In this document: one piece after another, positions 22,401 through 37,400 of the stretch
How positions within the stretch are numbered: position 1 is the stretch's first letter
How the letters are laid out: each line of letters opens with the position of its first letter
Origin: Canna indica
Taxonomy: Eukaryota; Streptophyta; Magnoliopsida; Zingiberales; Cannaceae
Length of the DNA stretch: 64,000 bases
Direction of reading: 5' to 3'
Assembly: GCA_034359265.1 (NCBI GenBank)
Contig: CP136896.1
Location: forward strand, 21,545,501 to 21,609,500
The notes under the pieces: generated by a model
Database searches by the model: none
Seen by the model: only the letters and a program-made list of their open reading frames with translations
Told to the model about the DNA's origin: nothing
Position numbers and translations under genes: made by a program

Positions 22401-25400
22401 TTAGCACTTGGAAAGTGCTCCAGCAGCAAATAAAAGATTCCTCCTTGAAAACTACAAGCAATTACAGACCATCAGTATACAGAATAAAGTATGACAGTCA
22501 TAACAAAATATTCCTACCTGCAATGTGTACACGGCAGTTGATTTGGTAGGGAGTGTTTTCAAAAATCTGAGACGGTTATTGTTGCCAGTTTTGCTACAAA
22601 GACAATTTAAGACAACTTCAGTCATTCTGTCAGCATATTTAATAGTGGCAGTTGATAACAAGGTAAAAACCAAGTCAAATGGAGTCGGACTGACCTCTCT
22701 TCTATCTTCTGTCCCTTGACAGTGGTACTGATATCCCACAATCTCACAGTACAATCAGCTGAACCCGAAGCAAGCAATGACCCTTCACGACTGTCAGAAA
22801 TATTCAATATCATTAGCGCCTCTATTGTACATGGAGAGAGATACAAATATACACAATCTGGAATCATTTAGTTGCCTGATGCTCTCTAACAGGTATTTTA
22901 CACATGCACATATGGTAACGTGGATTACCATGTTTGGTTGTAACCATTAAACAATGACTACATCTCCCCATTGATATCTATCTATCATAGACCATGAGAG
23001 AATACCCCGGCGAGCCAGAAAATAAACCATTTCAACTGTGTGAAATGTCCTATACTTGACCCAACAACACAAATGAAGGTGATTTCAACTACATCAAATG
23101 ATCTTCTAAATTAGTCAAGACTCTCTAGCTTATGGCCGCCTCTCTATGGCACCAGTTGTTGCTTTTCTCTTTTCTTTTTTGCCTTCATCAACCCAAAAAC
23201 CAAAAAGGAAAAGTCATTCCCTTCCTGCCAATTGTTGTGCCCACTCCTTCCTGTTGTTCTCTCTCTCTATTAATTTACCAACACTTTTAAAATTTTAAAA
23301 TTAAATAATTTAGTATGAATTAGTGATTTTTAGAATAGATTTTGAAAACAACTTAGAATTTCACAACGATTTATTTGGTGTTCCGACTACCAAATATGTC
23401 AATCCAGATTCTTCGTAATTTTGCAACAATATTATTGGGTGTACCAAACACTACAACGCAGGATTAGCGGACATTTTACAAACGGTAATCTATAATGCAA
23501 GAAAATCTAGTAATGCACCTAAGGCTCCTACAAGTTAGTGCAATATTTTTCTGAATATTAAACATACTTTCTTTTAAAAGATTAATAACCTGCACAGGCA
23601 CCATGTATTGAATTATCATGCCAATTAAGAGATGATGAAAACAAGGAATACTATCTATCTACTTCCCTAATAAGTAATACTTGTAAACATGTTTGAATTT
23701 GTTTTTCAGTTTCTACAAGAAAGAAACTCAAAGCCCAAAGAAATATAACATAAATCACCTGAAAGCGAGTGTCCAGACACAGGAGTTGTGCCCCATCAAT
23801 GGTGAAATGCAACGACTAGTTGAGAGATCCCACAACATGATTGTACCATCTTCATCACCAGAAGCCATAAATCTCCCATCAGGAGACATTGCCAATGACA
23901 ACACTGTGCTCCTATGACCAATGAAAATGCGGACGCATTCTCCACTTTGAACATCCCATAATCTAACAGTTTTGTCACTCGAGCCAGTTGCAATGTAATT
24001 ACAATTGGCGTGCCATTGCACACACTGAAGCATACAAATATGCCAATAAATGACCAAATAAGGGAATGCACAAAATCACAAGCTAAGGGAGATGAAGATG
24101 GCAAGCATTTTAAGGAAAGATCAATGACGGAAAAGCACGCAATAACCATGCAAATGCGAATGCTTGAAGTAGTACAATGACACCCGAGTTATCATTATTG
24201 CCAAATGGCTTAAACTGCAAATATCCAGGTAAATAGAAAATAGGCAATACTCCAAATAGAAGGCAAGTAATATCAAACAAAGTTACTATTCATAAGTCAG
24301 AAAACGAGGAACAAAACAATTTACTTGGAAAATGGTTTATTCTAACAGATCTAATATGACAACCTGATAGCATTCTGATCTACAATAATGTACAAATAAA
24401 GTCCTTCCATGCAATTAAGTTAATTTTGCTTGCACTTGAACCTAGGAAAACAAATACAAGAAAAGTTGCATGGGGTCTGGGCTCAGGGATGACATATCCA
24501 AATTTATTATGTTACTGCAGGCAACTTATAGAACAGAAGGCTCCTACAAGCAATAGTGCAGAAGTGAAAAGTAGACTTTAATCACATCAAAGAAGACATG
24601 TCAAATTCTTCTATACTTCAGTAAGCACCAAGCAAAGATAAATAATCAGTAGGCAAGGACATCTGACAATGTAGCATGTCATTATATGATGACATTCTAA
24701 TTGGCAATATCCATGTAAACTATAAGTGTAAGAAACGAGAGATTTTGAAGAATTAAGTTTCAATCAATAAAAAATTGGTAATTTAATGCCTACACTTCTG
24801 GTATACAAGTATACAACTTTTAGGTTTGTGAACAATTAGCCACTGATTACTGGATAGCAAAACATGCCTCCAGAGATCATATGGGCACATCATATGTTGA
24901 TAAATAACAGTGAATGAACTAGGAGAACCTATACTAGTGATGATGGTCTCTAACATACAAGTACGCATTATTACAATGACTACTTACATCAACATCAGAA
25001 AGATGTCCAGCCATTATTCTCAGAGGTTGAACTCTGTCCATTGACCAAATTCTAGCGGTCCGATCATGTGAAGAACTAGCAAAATAATGTCCAACAGGGC
25101 TAAACTGCACAACAGAATAATGAAACACTGTGAGATCTGGTACACAACGAAACATAGAAGTATGCAACACAAATGCAAAAGCACAATTTATCTCAGTGGA
25201 TACGAATGCTATCCTTAAGAGAAAGCAACTCAATATAACGTCCAGCAAGCAAAGAAAAGAACCATCAAACAATGATTACTTACTGTATCATAAAGAGGTA
25301 AAATTTCTTACCCAAAAAACAATTTTAACTGCTCCATGGATAATGATCAGTAAAATCAATAAGAATTACAAAGTCAAACAAAATCTATGGATGAATTATG

Positions 25401-28400
25401 ACAAATTGTAGGTTGGATGTCATATAAGAGGGATCATGATATTCCCCATTGCTCACTCAAATTCATCTCAATGTCTATAATTCGACAAGAACTTGAATGG
25501 TCAAGGTGAAATCTTATATAATGAGATGAAAACAAACATGGGTACATGGGTTCCAAAGGTGAGTCATGACCTCAAAAAAACTCACATTTGTAGCTAAAAA
25601 AATTGTTAGTCAATTATCCATGTCATCATGTATTCACAAACTTCAGTGGAAGAAAAATGAAGCTAATTCAGACTGATGTTTAGCACTTTGTTGTCTTCTG
25701 AATTCAAGACAAGCCACATAAGATCTATAGCTATATCATTCAGCACATAGATCAAAAAAGAGTCTAACCAATGTTAGGTATTGGTTATCAAGAAGTGATA
25801 TCCTCATCCATGTAACAATCTCTTTGTGCATGCAAACCAATGTTTTTCACATCTGAGCATTATTCAACAGATGATGCAGAAAATGCAAGTCTACTATCAA
25901 TACATGGCAAGCAGCAATCTAAATATCCACATTCCTTATGTCACATATGTAACATCGATTGACATGACAATAAAGTTCTTGATTTGGACATAAATTCTTA
26001 AAAATAAAATCACTGAGGCTTCTATATATGTTTTAGGCATTGGAAAATACACTACCCCAACTATTCACATCTGTTGCTTATAATTCATACTAGTTGCATC
26101 CTATCCACCCACACAATACTGAAGGTAATAATGTCAAATTGGCAAAATATTTTGAAAATAATAATAATATTAACAACATATTTATTTTACTTTTTAATTG
26201 GCATGAGTGTGTGTACTGACATATAAAACAATCATTATAATTACATATTTGTTGTTCTTACTTGCACATCCCATACAGGGTAATTGTGCCCTTTGTAGCA
26301 GACAAGATTTGCATTCAACTTGGTGCTCCACAATCGAACTTCAGCAGAAAATAGACAGCAATGATGTCAGACATCAGTTATAAGAACACCCAGCATGATG
26401 AAAAGTATGTAGACAACTTACTTGTGGAGTCTGATGAAGAAGACAACAGAAAGTCACCAAGAGGACTAAAAGTTGTGGAATAAATAGGACCAGAGTGACC
26501 ATGAAATACTGTATAAGATCCTTTACTCTCCTCTGTTCCCAGCAAATGCTCACTCATTGTGGATTCATTTTCTCCCTGCATGAAAGTTGGGAATAGTTTT
26601 TTGATAAAACAAGAATTTTCCATTTTAAAAGAGCACCTAAAGGGAAACCAAGTACTAAATAGGCAGCAAGAAGAATGATAAGTAAAGCAACATGATCCAA
26701 AGCATAGCTACATGTTATAAAATAGAAGATACTTTGCAAAAAAAAATCCAGAGAAGGCCCAAGACTTAAAGGAAAGTCAAAAAGGTCATTAATGTACACT
26801 ACCATTGAAGAAAAAGCTTTCAAAATGAAAATTTTATTCATGCAAGTAAGAAATTTTGTAAGATAGCTTAACTACTTAAATTTAACATAATAAAGCATGT
26901 TCGGGTCTAACAATACTCTTTAATTTGGTAGGAAAATGTTGAGCTCTACTAAAAGGAAACATATAGTAAACATAGATAACACAAAACTAGCCAGCATCTC
27001 CATTTTGGACGACTTGAACAGGTAGAGGCCAGTGAGCGTCTGTTTCTGCATGCAGGCATTGCTTCAACAGTGTACCCTCAGCCTTCAATGACCCCATGAA
27101 GTTTGAACAATAATCTAAACAAGAGTTAAGATGGACAAATATCCTTTCTTTTAATGATGATGAGACCTAACATCTGAACAAACGCATGGGTCAAGGCGTA
27201 ATTTTTAGAATAATTGGTAACCTTTTAATAATTACTTTTGGTTTAGGGCTAGTGCACATCACAAAAAGCTTCGAGTCAACTCCATTATAGACAGCAGTAG
27301 GTAAGTCAGCAGTAGGAAAAAAGGAATATTACATAAATATTTTTTGTAACAAATAAAGTGGGAGATACTAACAGGTTTCGCTGATTGACCAATCTTCGAC
27401 ATGTCCCAAACCTGCAGGATTACAAACCATAGTAACTAGAACAGCACTTTGAATCAAAAAATTTCTATGTAATGGTATTATTGACTTCTATAAGAAAAGA
27501 AACTTAAACTTTTGCAATATTTAACAATGAAAACAACCTTCAAAGATGAATCAGAAAATCCACCAGCAACCAATGATCCATCCTGAGATATAGCTGAACA
27601 ATTTAATCTGGTAAAATTCAAATCAAATATTAGTCAGAAATCACAGGCAACTATTGTTAATTAAACACTAAGTTGTAAGAATCATTGACTCTTACCCATT
27701 GTGTGCATTGATGAAAGTATAGAAGCATATAGATGGCAGTGCCGAGCTACTCAATTGCACACGACTGCGTAGATCCTCAAGAATTGTTTTTTCTACTTCT
27801 ATGGGCCTGGAATAATGCATAACATAAACCTTTAACAACCCTTAGTACAAAATCTAATACACCAGCTGTGATAAGCGACAATATGTTCAACCAAAAGACA
27901 GGAGAAGTAGAAAAGGGAAGTTCAAAACATTTTATCAGTACTTTTTAACTGCACAAATACATTAGGCGCATGTTTGTTTCGCTGGACTTGGAGAGCGGAT
28001 AAGATTTGAGAAATTCTATCCGCCATTTGTGTCAGTGTCAGGTTTTAAAAAAGAAGGATACAATCGGATTTAATTCCGGGTAGAATGGTATATAGATATC
28101 CCAATGAGGAGGTGGGAATTGAAATCCAAGGAATTGTTGGGAATTAAAGGAAAACATATTTTTTTAAAATCAAAATTTAACTTTTATTTCTAGATAAAGG
28201 ATATCCTATATATTGAAATAAACTCAAATTTATTTTCTCATTATGAAAAGGAATTTTCAAGAGACCACCTATTATTGTATGGAGAAAGTAGTATTCATGT
28301 ATTTTTTTCAGAAAGTTGTATTTAAGCATTTTTCATGAATTCCTATTTGTGATAGAAAATTATAATTCAATTTTTAGGGAATCTTTTGTCAAAATTTTCA

Positions 28401-31400
28401 TATTACTATGTTGAAACTAATTATTTAAATTTAATTTCATAATCTTTGAAATTAAATTTTGGTGAAATCAAAGTTAAGTATTAAATTTAACATCCGACTC
28501 CCTCATCCGAAGCCAAAACAAATATAGGATTTGAAATTATGGTCTTATCCAATTCCCTTATCCGAGATCTAAACACTCGTAGGATTGGATATAGGCTTAT
28601 CCCGCGGGATTTTAGCGTGATTAATTCCAACTAAATTCATATCTGACTGAAATCCTATCTTGCAAAACAAATGAGCCAGGGTAGAATATCAAAATGTTTG
28701 GTGTTCATTATGTTTATTATCTTCACTGATTCACTCTAAATAAATGTGTGCTAATCACAAATTTGTGGGAGCTTGCAGAAAGAAGAATTCAGCCTAACAA
28801 TCAGTGGTTTGCTAGAGAATAAAATCAACATGTTTTCACAAGGAGCGTCAACTAGTTAAGGCTAAAAAGAATTGCAAAGAATTATAAAACAAAAGAAGTA
28901 CTTGTAAGAAAAAATACAAACAAATATAAGAAGTACAATTTCAGTTTTGAGTATCATTTTTAGAGTAATTCTTTAACTAAAAGAATGAAGTACTGGCCAA
29001 AAAATCAGTATTTGTAAAGAAATATAATAATTCAAATCAGGAAAAGCTGATGCTCCGATCTTTTTATAATTGATAAATATAGGAAGATAATAATAAGAAA
29101 GAATAAATGTCCATTCAATACTATTCTCTGTTACTTGGACATCTAAAACAAAGCTTTGTCATGACAAATCAGGTTATTTTAAACTGGTGACCATGAGAAA
29201 TCAATAACTTCTAAGAAACATAGGACAAATTGGTTGAGAAGGAGCTGTGTTAAACCTTGGACTTCCATGAAACTAAATTCAAACAGTAAGAATTATATTT
29301 GATAAAAAGATTCAGCATAACGATTAATATTTGCCAAATTCTCTTTTAAGCTTGAAAACTAGTAAATTGTTGGGCCATCCAATTGAAATATTTTTTAACC
29401 TAAAAATATAAATAGAATCCTCTCCACAATGACAAGTCATATAAGAGTTTCGATTTGCAAGTTAGTTGGCCCCATTTTCTCCATTCTAGACTTTATGGTT
29501 CTCCTGGACAAAGTTGCAACCAATAAAACATATTCTTCCATCCACCTAGGCAACTTTTAGGTGCAACCAGATATCTCTTACTAGAAATTTGGCATTATAC
29601 CAGATTGGTATCTTCGCAACATTCAGTTGTTCTCTAAAGAACATCACATTTTAATTAAGAAATGTCATCATCATAACAACAAAAAATGAATAATAGAATT
29701 TGCAACAATGGAATGAATGATATGGTAATCATGAAAAATAATGCCATGAAATCATGAGCATGAAATGGTTATTGTAATTTTTAAACATAGGTAAGCTAGG
29801 TTAAGGTCCAAGGTATGTCATATAAAACTGTAGCCAAAACTTGAAATGAATTCTCTCCTTATGAGACAGCAAGGAACAATTCCACACACCAAAACTATTG
29901 TGTTATAAATTTTAAACATTATTACCACAGCAACCTGCCTAAAAAGCACAACTATACATTTCTGACCAGTCAATCAAAGGGGATTTAACCTGTATGTGAT
30001 TCTTGTGAATTATGCAACTGAGAGCTCATTAGATTTATTTTGTATTGGGATTCTCCTTATCCAACAGATGTCCATAACTTGATAACTGCATTTTTTAAAT
30101 ACATACAACATAATGACATCATCATAGCACATTCTATGATAAGTTAACTAAGCTTTGTTCTGTATTACAATGGAAATTTTGTAAGCTTGTTCGTATAATA
30201 ATGTCAAATGAAAAACAGAGTGTTGGTCTATAAGAAACATATAACAGAAGATGCATAATATAAAGTATAAGAAAGAGAAAATAAGCTAAGCAAGCAATAT
30301 GTTAATACATTACGGGCAGAGTAAGCTCTGGTTTTACTCGAGGGGCCACAGCAACAGAGGACGTCTCTGAGCGAACATTTTTCCCTGTTGCACCTACAAA
30401 CTTGTCTTTTTTCAACTTTTTGACAGGAGCCGCCTGCTTTCCACCATCAGCAGTCTTCTTCTGGTGAAGTAGTAAGAAGATTAAGTCAACAAGAACGGGA
30501 GATCCAAAACCAAATGCATGCTCATACTGGTTTTCTGTATACTAATAAGACTGTATAATCATTCTGTTTACAGATAGGTGATAGGTGCAGTAGAAAATAC
30601 CATCATTTCACAAATCACTATTAAAAATATGGACACCTTAGGATAGAATTTATTATTCATACATAAGATTAGATTGGGCCTTTTCCCAAAAGACAAGTAG
30701 TCACCAATCAAATTTAACATGATATCTGAATAAGATAAACTATGCTCTAATCCTTCCAGACATATATTATAAAATTATATACCTCCAATAAAATAAGTAT
30801 AGTCCAACCTAGTCGAGTGAAGCCATCACTCGAGAGGAAATGTTTTGTATACAGAAGTGTAGATAGGGCCCTCTCCTAACATCTTAAGATTTTGGGATAA
30901 GTGATAGAGTGGTCAGTAATTTGATGGAATCTATAAGAGAGACATTTAGGACAAGGAACTATATGATGGTTCACTTTACCCATTAAAACTAATTCATAAA
31001 TCCAAGAGTCCTTTTCTCAAAGAAAATGCATAGGAGTGCACATAAACATATCAAGTCATGAGTGTTCCAATATGAATTATATGATGTCAATAAATAATTT
31101 TTGTGAGTTACTTACCTTGCTATCTTCTGGATCAAGCTCCTTGTTTTCAGCATCAGCCTTTTCAGAATCTGAATTTGTCCTCTCTAGGCGTTCTTCAACT
31201 GAATCTTCAAGCAACTGCAGCAAGTACCTATTAGAAACATTTTTTTGCAAAATACAACTGAGCAACCAAAACATATAACAGAATGAACAGTCTTGTACTC
31301 ACAATTAGTGATATGTTCCTAAATATTTCTAAATATCATCTTGGAGGTAGCAATAAATCCAGCACAATGAAAATAATTATCAAGTAAAATTAGTGCCTAT

Positions 31401-34400
31401 GCTGTTAGAGAAATGTACCCATCAGTTCTGAACTCCTATCAACAAAACAGAGTATAAATTTAAGGTCCTAAATTGACAGGCATATTGTAGGTATGGTGGA
31501 GATCACTATCCATTAACCAAAAGGATATAAAAGGAAAAAGAAAGTGAAGTCAAGATGCTGTGGCATTATAAATTTATGATATTCCTAACATAAACAGTAC
31601 ACTAACTGGAAGCTTTATTTGCATGAGTGCACTCATTTTGGTAGTCTATTCAAGATTTAAACTTGTTAAGAAATTAGTGGACCTAACTCCACCCCAAAAG
31701 CTAACTCAAGGGGAAGGATTGCCCAAGCTATTCCAAAGACTATCAATGTGGGACTTTAATACACCCCTTACGCCCACGATTGGACATATAGAGCGTGAAA
31801 TTTGCAGGACATCTGTGGGTGGATAAATATCAATCATAAGAAAGGCCCACATACCATGTTAAGAAATTAGTGGACCTAACTCCACCCCAAAAGCTAGCTC
31901 AAGGGAGGAAGACTTCCCAAGCTATTTTAAAGACTATCTTGACCATATACTTTAACAAAACTCAACATAGACCCCGCTTGGCATTGAGAGTTCTCTTTCA
32001 GCACTTCATCAGTTTTCATCCAAACAAACCATCACAATATCCAAGTAGAGTAAAATTGATTGACAACCACATAAGCCCTGCCCAATTTCCTTATATTATA
32101 TGTGAATAAAAGTTATTAAGGGTTTAAATCTTGCAAAGCAACCTCTTGTCCGTGCAAGATTAAGGCTACATACAATGACCCTGCCATGCATTGGCGAGAG
32201 CCTCGTGCACCAGAATTGTCCTTTGTTCTACACAAACTCTATGACCCTGTCTGGATTGGAAGAAATAGAGAAGAGAAAAGCAAGGTTCTTTCCCTTGTTT
32301 GTATTGTAGCGGATGAGAAGATAATTAAATTTTTGGTTGTTCAGATAGAAAAATAAGGACTAAGGAGAGAAGAGAAGAACTTCCCTCTCATTTTTGAGAG
32401 AAAGTGGAGAGAAGAGAATCCTTCTTTCCTTCCTTTCCTTTCTCTTGTAGACAAACAAGGGAAGGAGGCTTTTTTCCCTTGTTTGACACTTTGACTTAAG
32501 GCCTTGTTTGGATAGAATTTGTAAGAAGTGCAAAAAAGAGAAGAGAAGGAAGAGAAGAGAATCAATGGTTCACTTCCCTTGTTTCCATACAAGAGGAAGG
32601 AAAAAATGGAAAAAATAATCTATTGTTTGGTTAGAACAAAAATAAAGGAGAAAAAGGGAAGATATATTCATTTATTTCTATAATATCCTTGGAATTATTT
32701 GCTAAATTTCTTGGACAGTAAAACAGAATGAAAACTAAGCAGACAGTAATACAGAATGAAAATTTCTTGTTCAAATAATAACTTTCTATCACTAATGTGA
32801 TTTCCTTCCTCTCCACTTCCTCCCATTTTCAGGGCAAAAGATTTTGCTGAGGTGGAAGGAAAATGGTTCTCTTATTTTCCACCCAAACAATATAAGAAAA
32901 AAGAGGGAAGGGAAGAGAACAGATGAGAAGACAAAAGAGGAGAAAAATATGGACGGAAGAGAAAAGGTTCTCTTCACATCAATGAAATCTTTTCTCCCTT
33001 TTTTGAAAGGACTTTCCACATTTTTTATTCAAACAAGGCCTACATTCCATATTAGATCGAAGAATATGTGAATTTCTCAAACGGCATTCAATTCTATCTA
33101 TATAGTCAAACCAATTTTCAATAACCTAGAAATTAAAATGATTTTCAATTCTCATATATTAATATATAACATTAATTTGCAGATGTCAATTGTCACAACT
33201 AGATTGCCCATACATAAGAAGTATACTGAAGATGTCTAAAAATTAATAAACTGAAATAAAGCAAGAATATCTTAGATTATTAAGCCCAAAAATATTCTAT
33301 TGAAACAATTGCCGAGTGGAAGTTCAGAAGTATTAATAATGATGGCTAAAAAATAATAAAGAAACTTGATTATCCCCTTCCTGACAACTTAAGCTTTTGG
33401 GATAGTTAGACTTGATCATGCAATCAAATTTATAGAGCAGGAGGTGAGTTTTGATTCTTGCTAATGTCACTAATTAAAAAATAATAATTCCTTGGGCTTG
33501 GATTGAACCAGTCCAGTTCAGCCTACTAACCCACACACGAGGGGGAGCCTTTGGGAAAGTTGGTCACCTAGTCAAATTTATCAATAGTTCTGGCATCACA
33601 AACTTAGTAAGACAACAAGCTACTCCAATCTTCTTATCCCTGTCTAAATTTCTTAAATTTTATTAGAAAGGTAATCTCAAGTCACAAATTGAGCACAGAA
33701 ACAAAAAATGTGGGTTTCAATTGATAATAAAATATCTTGGTTAAGAACCAGAAAAAAATAATGTGTGCTTCATATTCAAATGCAGGAAAAAATACTTTGG
33801 ATTGAATATTAACTCACCCCCCAGCGTACTTCCTGCTGATTTATCTGTTTAGCTAGATCATGGCTACTTCCAATTAGAGCTACAACTTCTGCATCATCAG
33901 AAATTGAGATAGGCTGTCCTGGAGAAACTGGCAATATTGCATTTTAAAATGCACGGTTAGAAAATTACAAAACAGCAATAGAAGTAACAGGAAAAAATAA
34001 TCAACCATGAAAAATGTTGCAGATTCTTCTGTGTATCTATCAGAAAGATTTAAAGTTCACTGTCCATTATCTTGATAATTAAGAGACTTAAATACCTTCA
34101 AAATTGATACGTTCATTAATTATCCCAAGAATAGTAAGAGACTGTGTCTTCTGAAGATACTGAAGGAGGAGGTCGTACGAGTACTACATTCAAAAAAAGA
34201 CAAAGAACAAAAGCTCTTGTGATGTCAACAATTAACACCTAGCTATTGCACACTAAAAAACTCATAGTTGATTATATTTAGCTATGAACTAGAAGAACCT
34301 GTATAACAAAAGAATATTTCAAGAACATATATGAGTATATTAGGTTAAGTAAGCTATCTGGTAAAATAGTAATCTAACATATATCTTGCATTTTAAAAAA

Positions 34401-37400
34401 ATAGAAAGAAAAGAAAGTACATTTATGAAGAATGCTAACAAATTGGTTTCTGGTTTCTACATGTAGAGAGCATAGAATGAAATCCCATACCAGCATCATT
34501 GCCAGTCTGTGCTCAATACAGTACAGTTCCATATACCATACCAACATACAGTATATGAAAGTATAGCTGAAATGCTATGGGTACCCACCAATTTTCAGCT
34601 GGCCTCACCTCTCCAGTCACAAAAACCTATTTTAACTGTTTTGCAAAAGTGCATACATAATTTTATTTCGTCTATAGGGTTCCGAAAGTACAAGCTTAGT
34701 TGTGCTTTTGGAACTTTTGTTAGTATATAGCATATTACTTATATTTATAATATATAACTAAGTAGAAGTTGTCATATCACCTATACCATATAACTATATA
34801 ATTAATATATAATTATACTGTTTAACTATCACATATCTTATTATAAAGTACCTACCATATATAACTATACTGTAAACATATCATTAAATAATAAATATCA
34901 TCACCAACTATTACATTTTATTAATAAACTATAATATATAAAGTAAATTATTATGTAGGTTTGGCAAAAATTTAAGCCCATCAGTGCCACTTCACAGCAG
35001 CAGCATATATATAAAGTAAATTAATTTCCTAATTCTCCATCTTCTCTTTCTCAGATTCCCCTCCCCGCCTTTTGAAAGCCTTGATTTCCTACTATTCCTT
35101 GTGGGACTCTGTTATCCTGTGAAGGAATTGGCCGATTTTCGAAATGTATCGCTGATTTAACGATTTTGTTGATTTTCTTGACAATCTGGTTTGATTCAAC
35201 TTGAGTGTGGATTGATTCAAGTCGGTTCCTATTGTGCTTGGCTGCATTACCAATTTCTCAAGAAAATTCGAATCAGCCACCAATTTTTTTAACTATGGTT
35301 TTAAGTGTTTGTATTCGAATTTCATATAAATGTAAGTTATATGTTAAAGCTATTTGAGCTTTTCTCCCACTTTTATGAATTATAATCCAATTTTGGCTCT
35401 ATAGTCTATTCTAATATTTAGACATCATAATAGGCATTATGGGTGAAAAAAAAAATTAAAAGGGGTTTTCCACCTTTTTCTTCATCTCGATACAGTCCCT
35501 TTCAGACAATACCTCACTACTCTACTGGTACTATACCATACCAGCCATTTACCAATATTGGTAGGGGTCATGGTTCAGAAATTCGTACCGCCCAGGCGGT
35601 ACGTAGCAGTTTTTTAGGAAACCGGTATCATTCTATAATACCGCCCATACCAGGCTGTACCATACCTAGTACAGGGCGGTACCGCCCGGTATGGGTAGTA
35701 GTGTGATGCAGAGTGCAGTACCAGTACCATTTTTGATCCGGGTACAGGACCGTACTCAGGCGTACTATGTGTCGGTATGGTTCGTTACTGGTATTTAAAA
35801 CCTTGGTAGAAGTACAAACCTTTCCACGAAACTACAGATTATCTGTACTATAACATATACAATAGCTAAACAAACAATGGTCTAGAAGTTTTTAAAAAAA
35901 ATTGATGAGAGCAAAAGTAAGTTGTTGGCATGGATGAGAATTTGTTATAGCATTCATACAGCAGAACCAACATGGAACATATTAGATACATGTTAGTGTA
36001 ATATGCCATATACATGTCCTTATACATAAATATGTAAATATGCAACATGTTTCCAGCAAGCAATTTCAACCATGATACCCTGATCCTAGCTGAACAACAG
36101 AACAGGAAAATTCACAGCTAGAAAACTTAAGTATAACAGATGATGTTACCTCACATATTTTTATTTTGACTTTGTTCTGCCTCAGAGAACGAGCCAGTTC
36201 CATTTCCTGCAAATCAGTTAGATATATCAAAAAGATTATAATTATTTTGAATACTTCTGTTATAAACAGAATTGTGTATAGATTGATAGATTGATAAGTA
36301 ATTGTATAACCTCCAAATGTGAGGGAGAAAGAAGGCCTTCTAATTTCTGCAGATCCCTCAAATGCATAAGTTCGTGGTCTTCACGGAAAGTTTGGAAGAA
36401 TGTTCGAGCTGCAAGTTCCAGACAATAATCAACAATGTATAGTAATGATTGAAAACTATAATTTAAACATAGAATATGGAAATTTTAGAGAAAATGGCGA
36501 AAAATGAAGAGCCAGTTTACCATCTTGCATATGACCTTCTGCCACAAGATCCATGAAGCAATGAATGTACACTGGGTAGAGTACACGTAGGAGTTCATGC
36601 TGCACAGTTACATTTCTGAGACATGAAAAGCTTACAGGAAGGATGAATTTATGCTATGCAACAAAGTCTCAGACATAAAGGCATTGATTGCATGACAAGA
36701 AGCAATAAGTAACAAAAGCACTCTAACATAAGCCATCATTCATCGCCAATGTAATTTTTGATAGGAAACTAAAAGGGATATCTTGTAGACAAAAAAGAAC
36801 TAGAAAAAGAAATTATGAACGAGATGAAAATCATCAGATGAAACTATAAGTCTATAACAGTAAAGCAATGTAATAATTATTACAAGATATCCAATAAGAA
36901 TAGAAGGTATATTTCTATTAACATTCAAGATAAAAAGAAAATACAAGCTTTAAAGTAGTGAATGCATAAGTTCATGAAAGACATTGTTAGAAGTTACTGG
37001 TAATTCATCAATGTATAAATAAAGAATCCAATTATTGTCAATATGGAGGCAATACAAATGTACTCATATTTTCAGTAATTACCTTGTACAGATCCAGTGA
37101 ACTATAGGCCCATGATCTTAACTTGCTATAACCATCGCTATATCGTTCTGGGTCATTCTCTAATCTGCCAATCAACAATTTATGACAAATTAACATGAAT
37201 GTAAAATTATACGGCATTTGCTGGTAAAGAAACAAGAAGTTTACATGGTCTAAACAAACATAAGAATACTGCAACTGAAGTTAATTGAAAGTTGTATTCA
37301 TCATGGTAGTGCAGAATCTACATGGCCTTGTGTTGTGTTCCATCGGGGGTACTGTTTAAACTGTAGGATTGAATTTAATAAGACAAATGATGAAGGCTTC

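Noticed and set aside
30314..30320. GT at the earlier donor of TAF5 exon 9
   Set aside because: Joining it to exon 10 shifts the frame to an early stop; the GT five bases further on gives the conserved protein.
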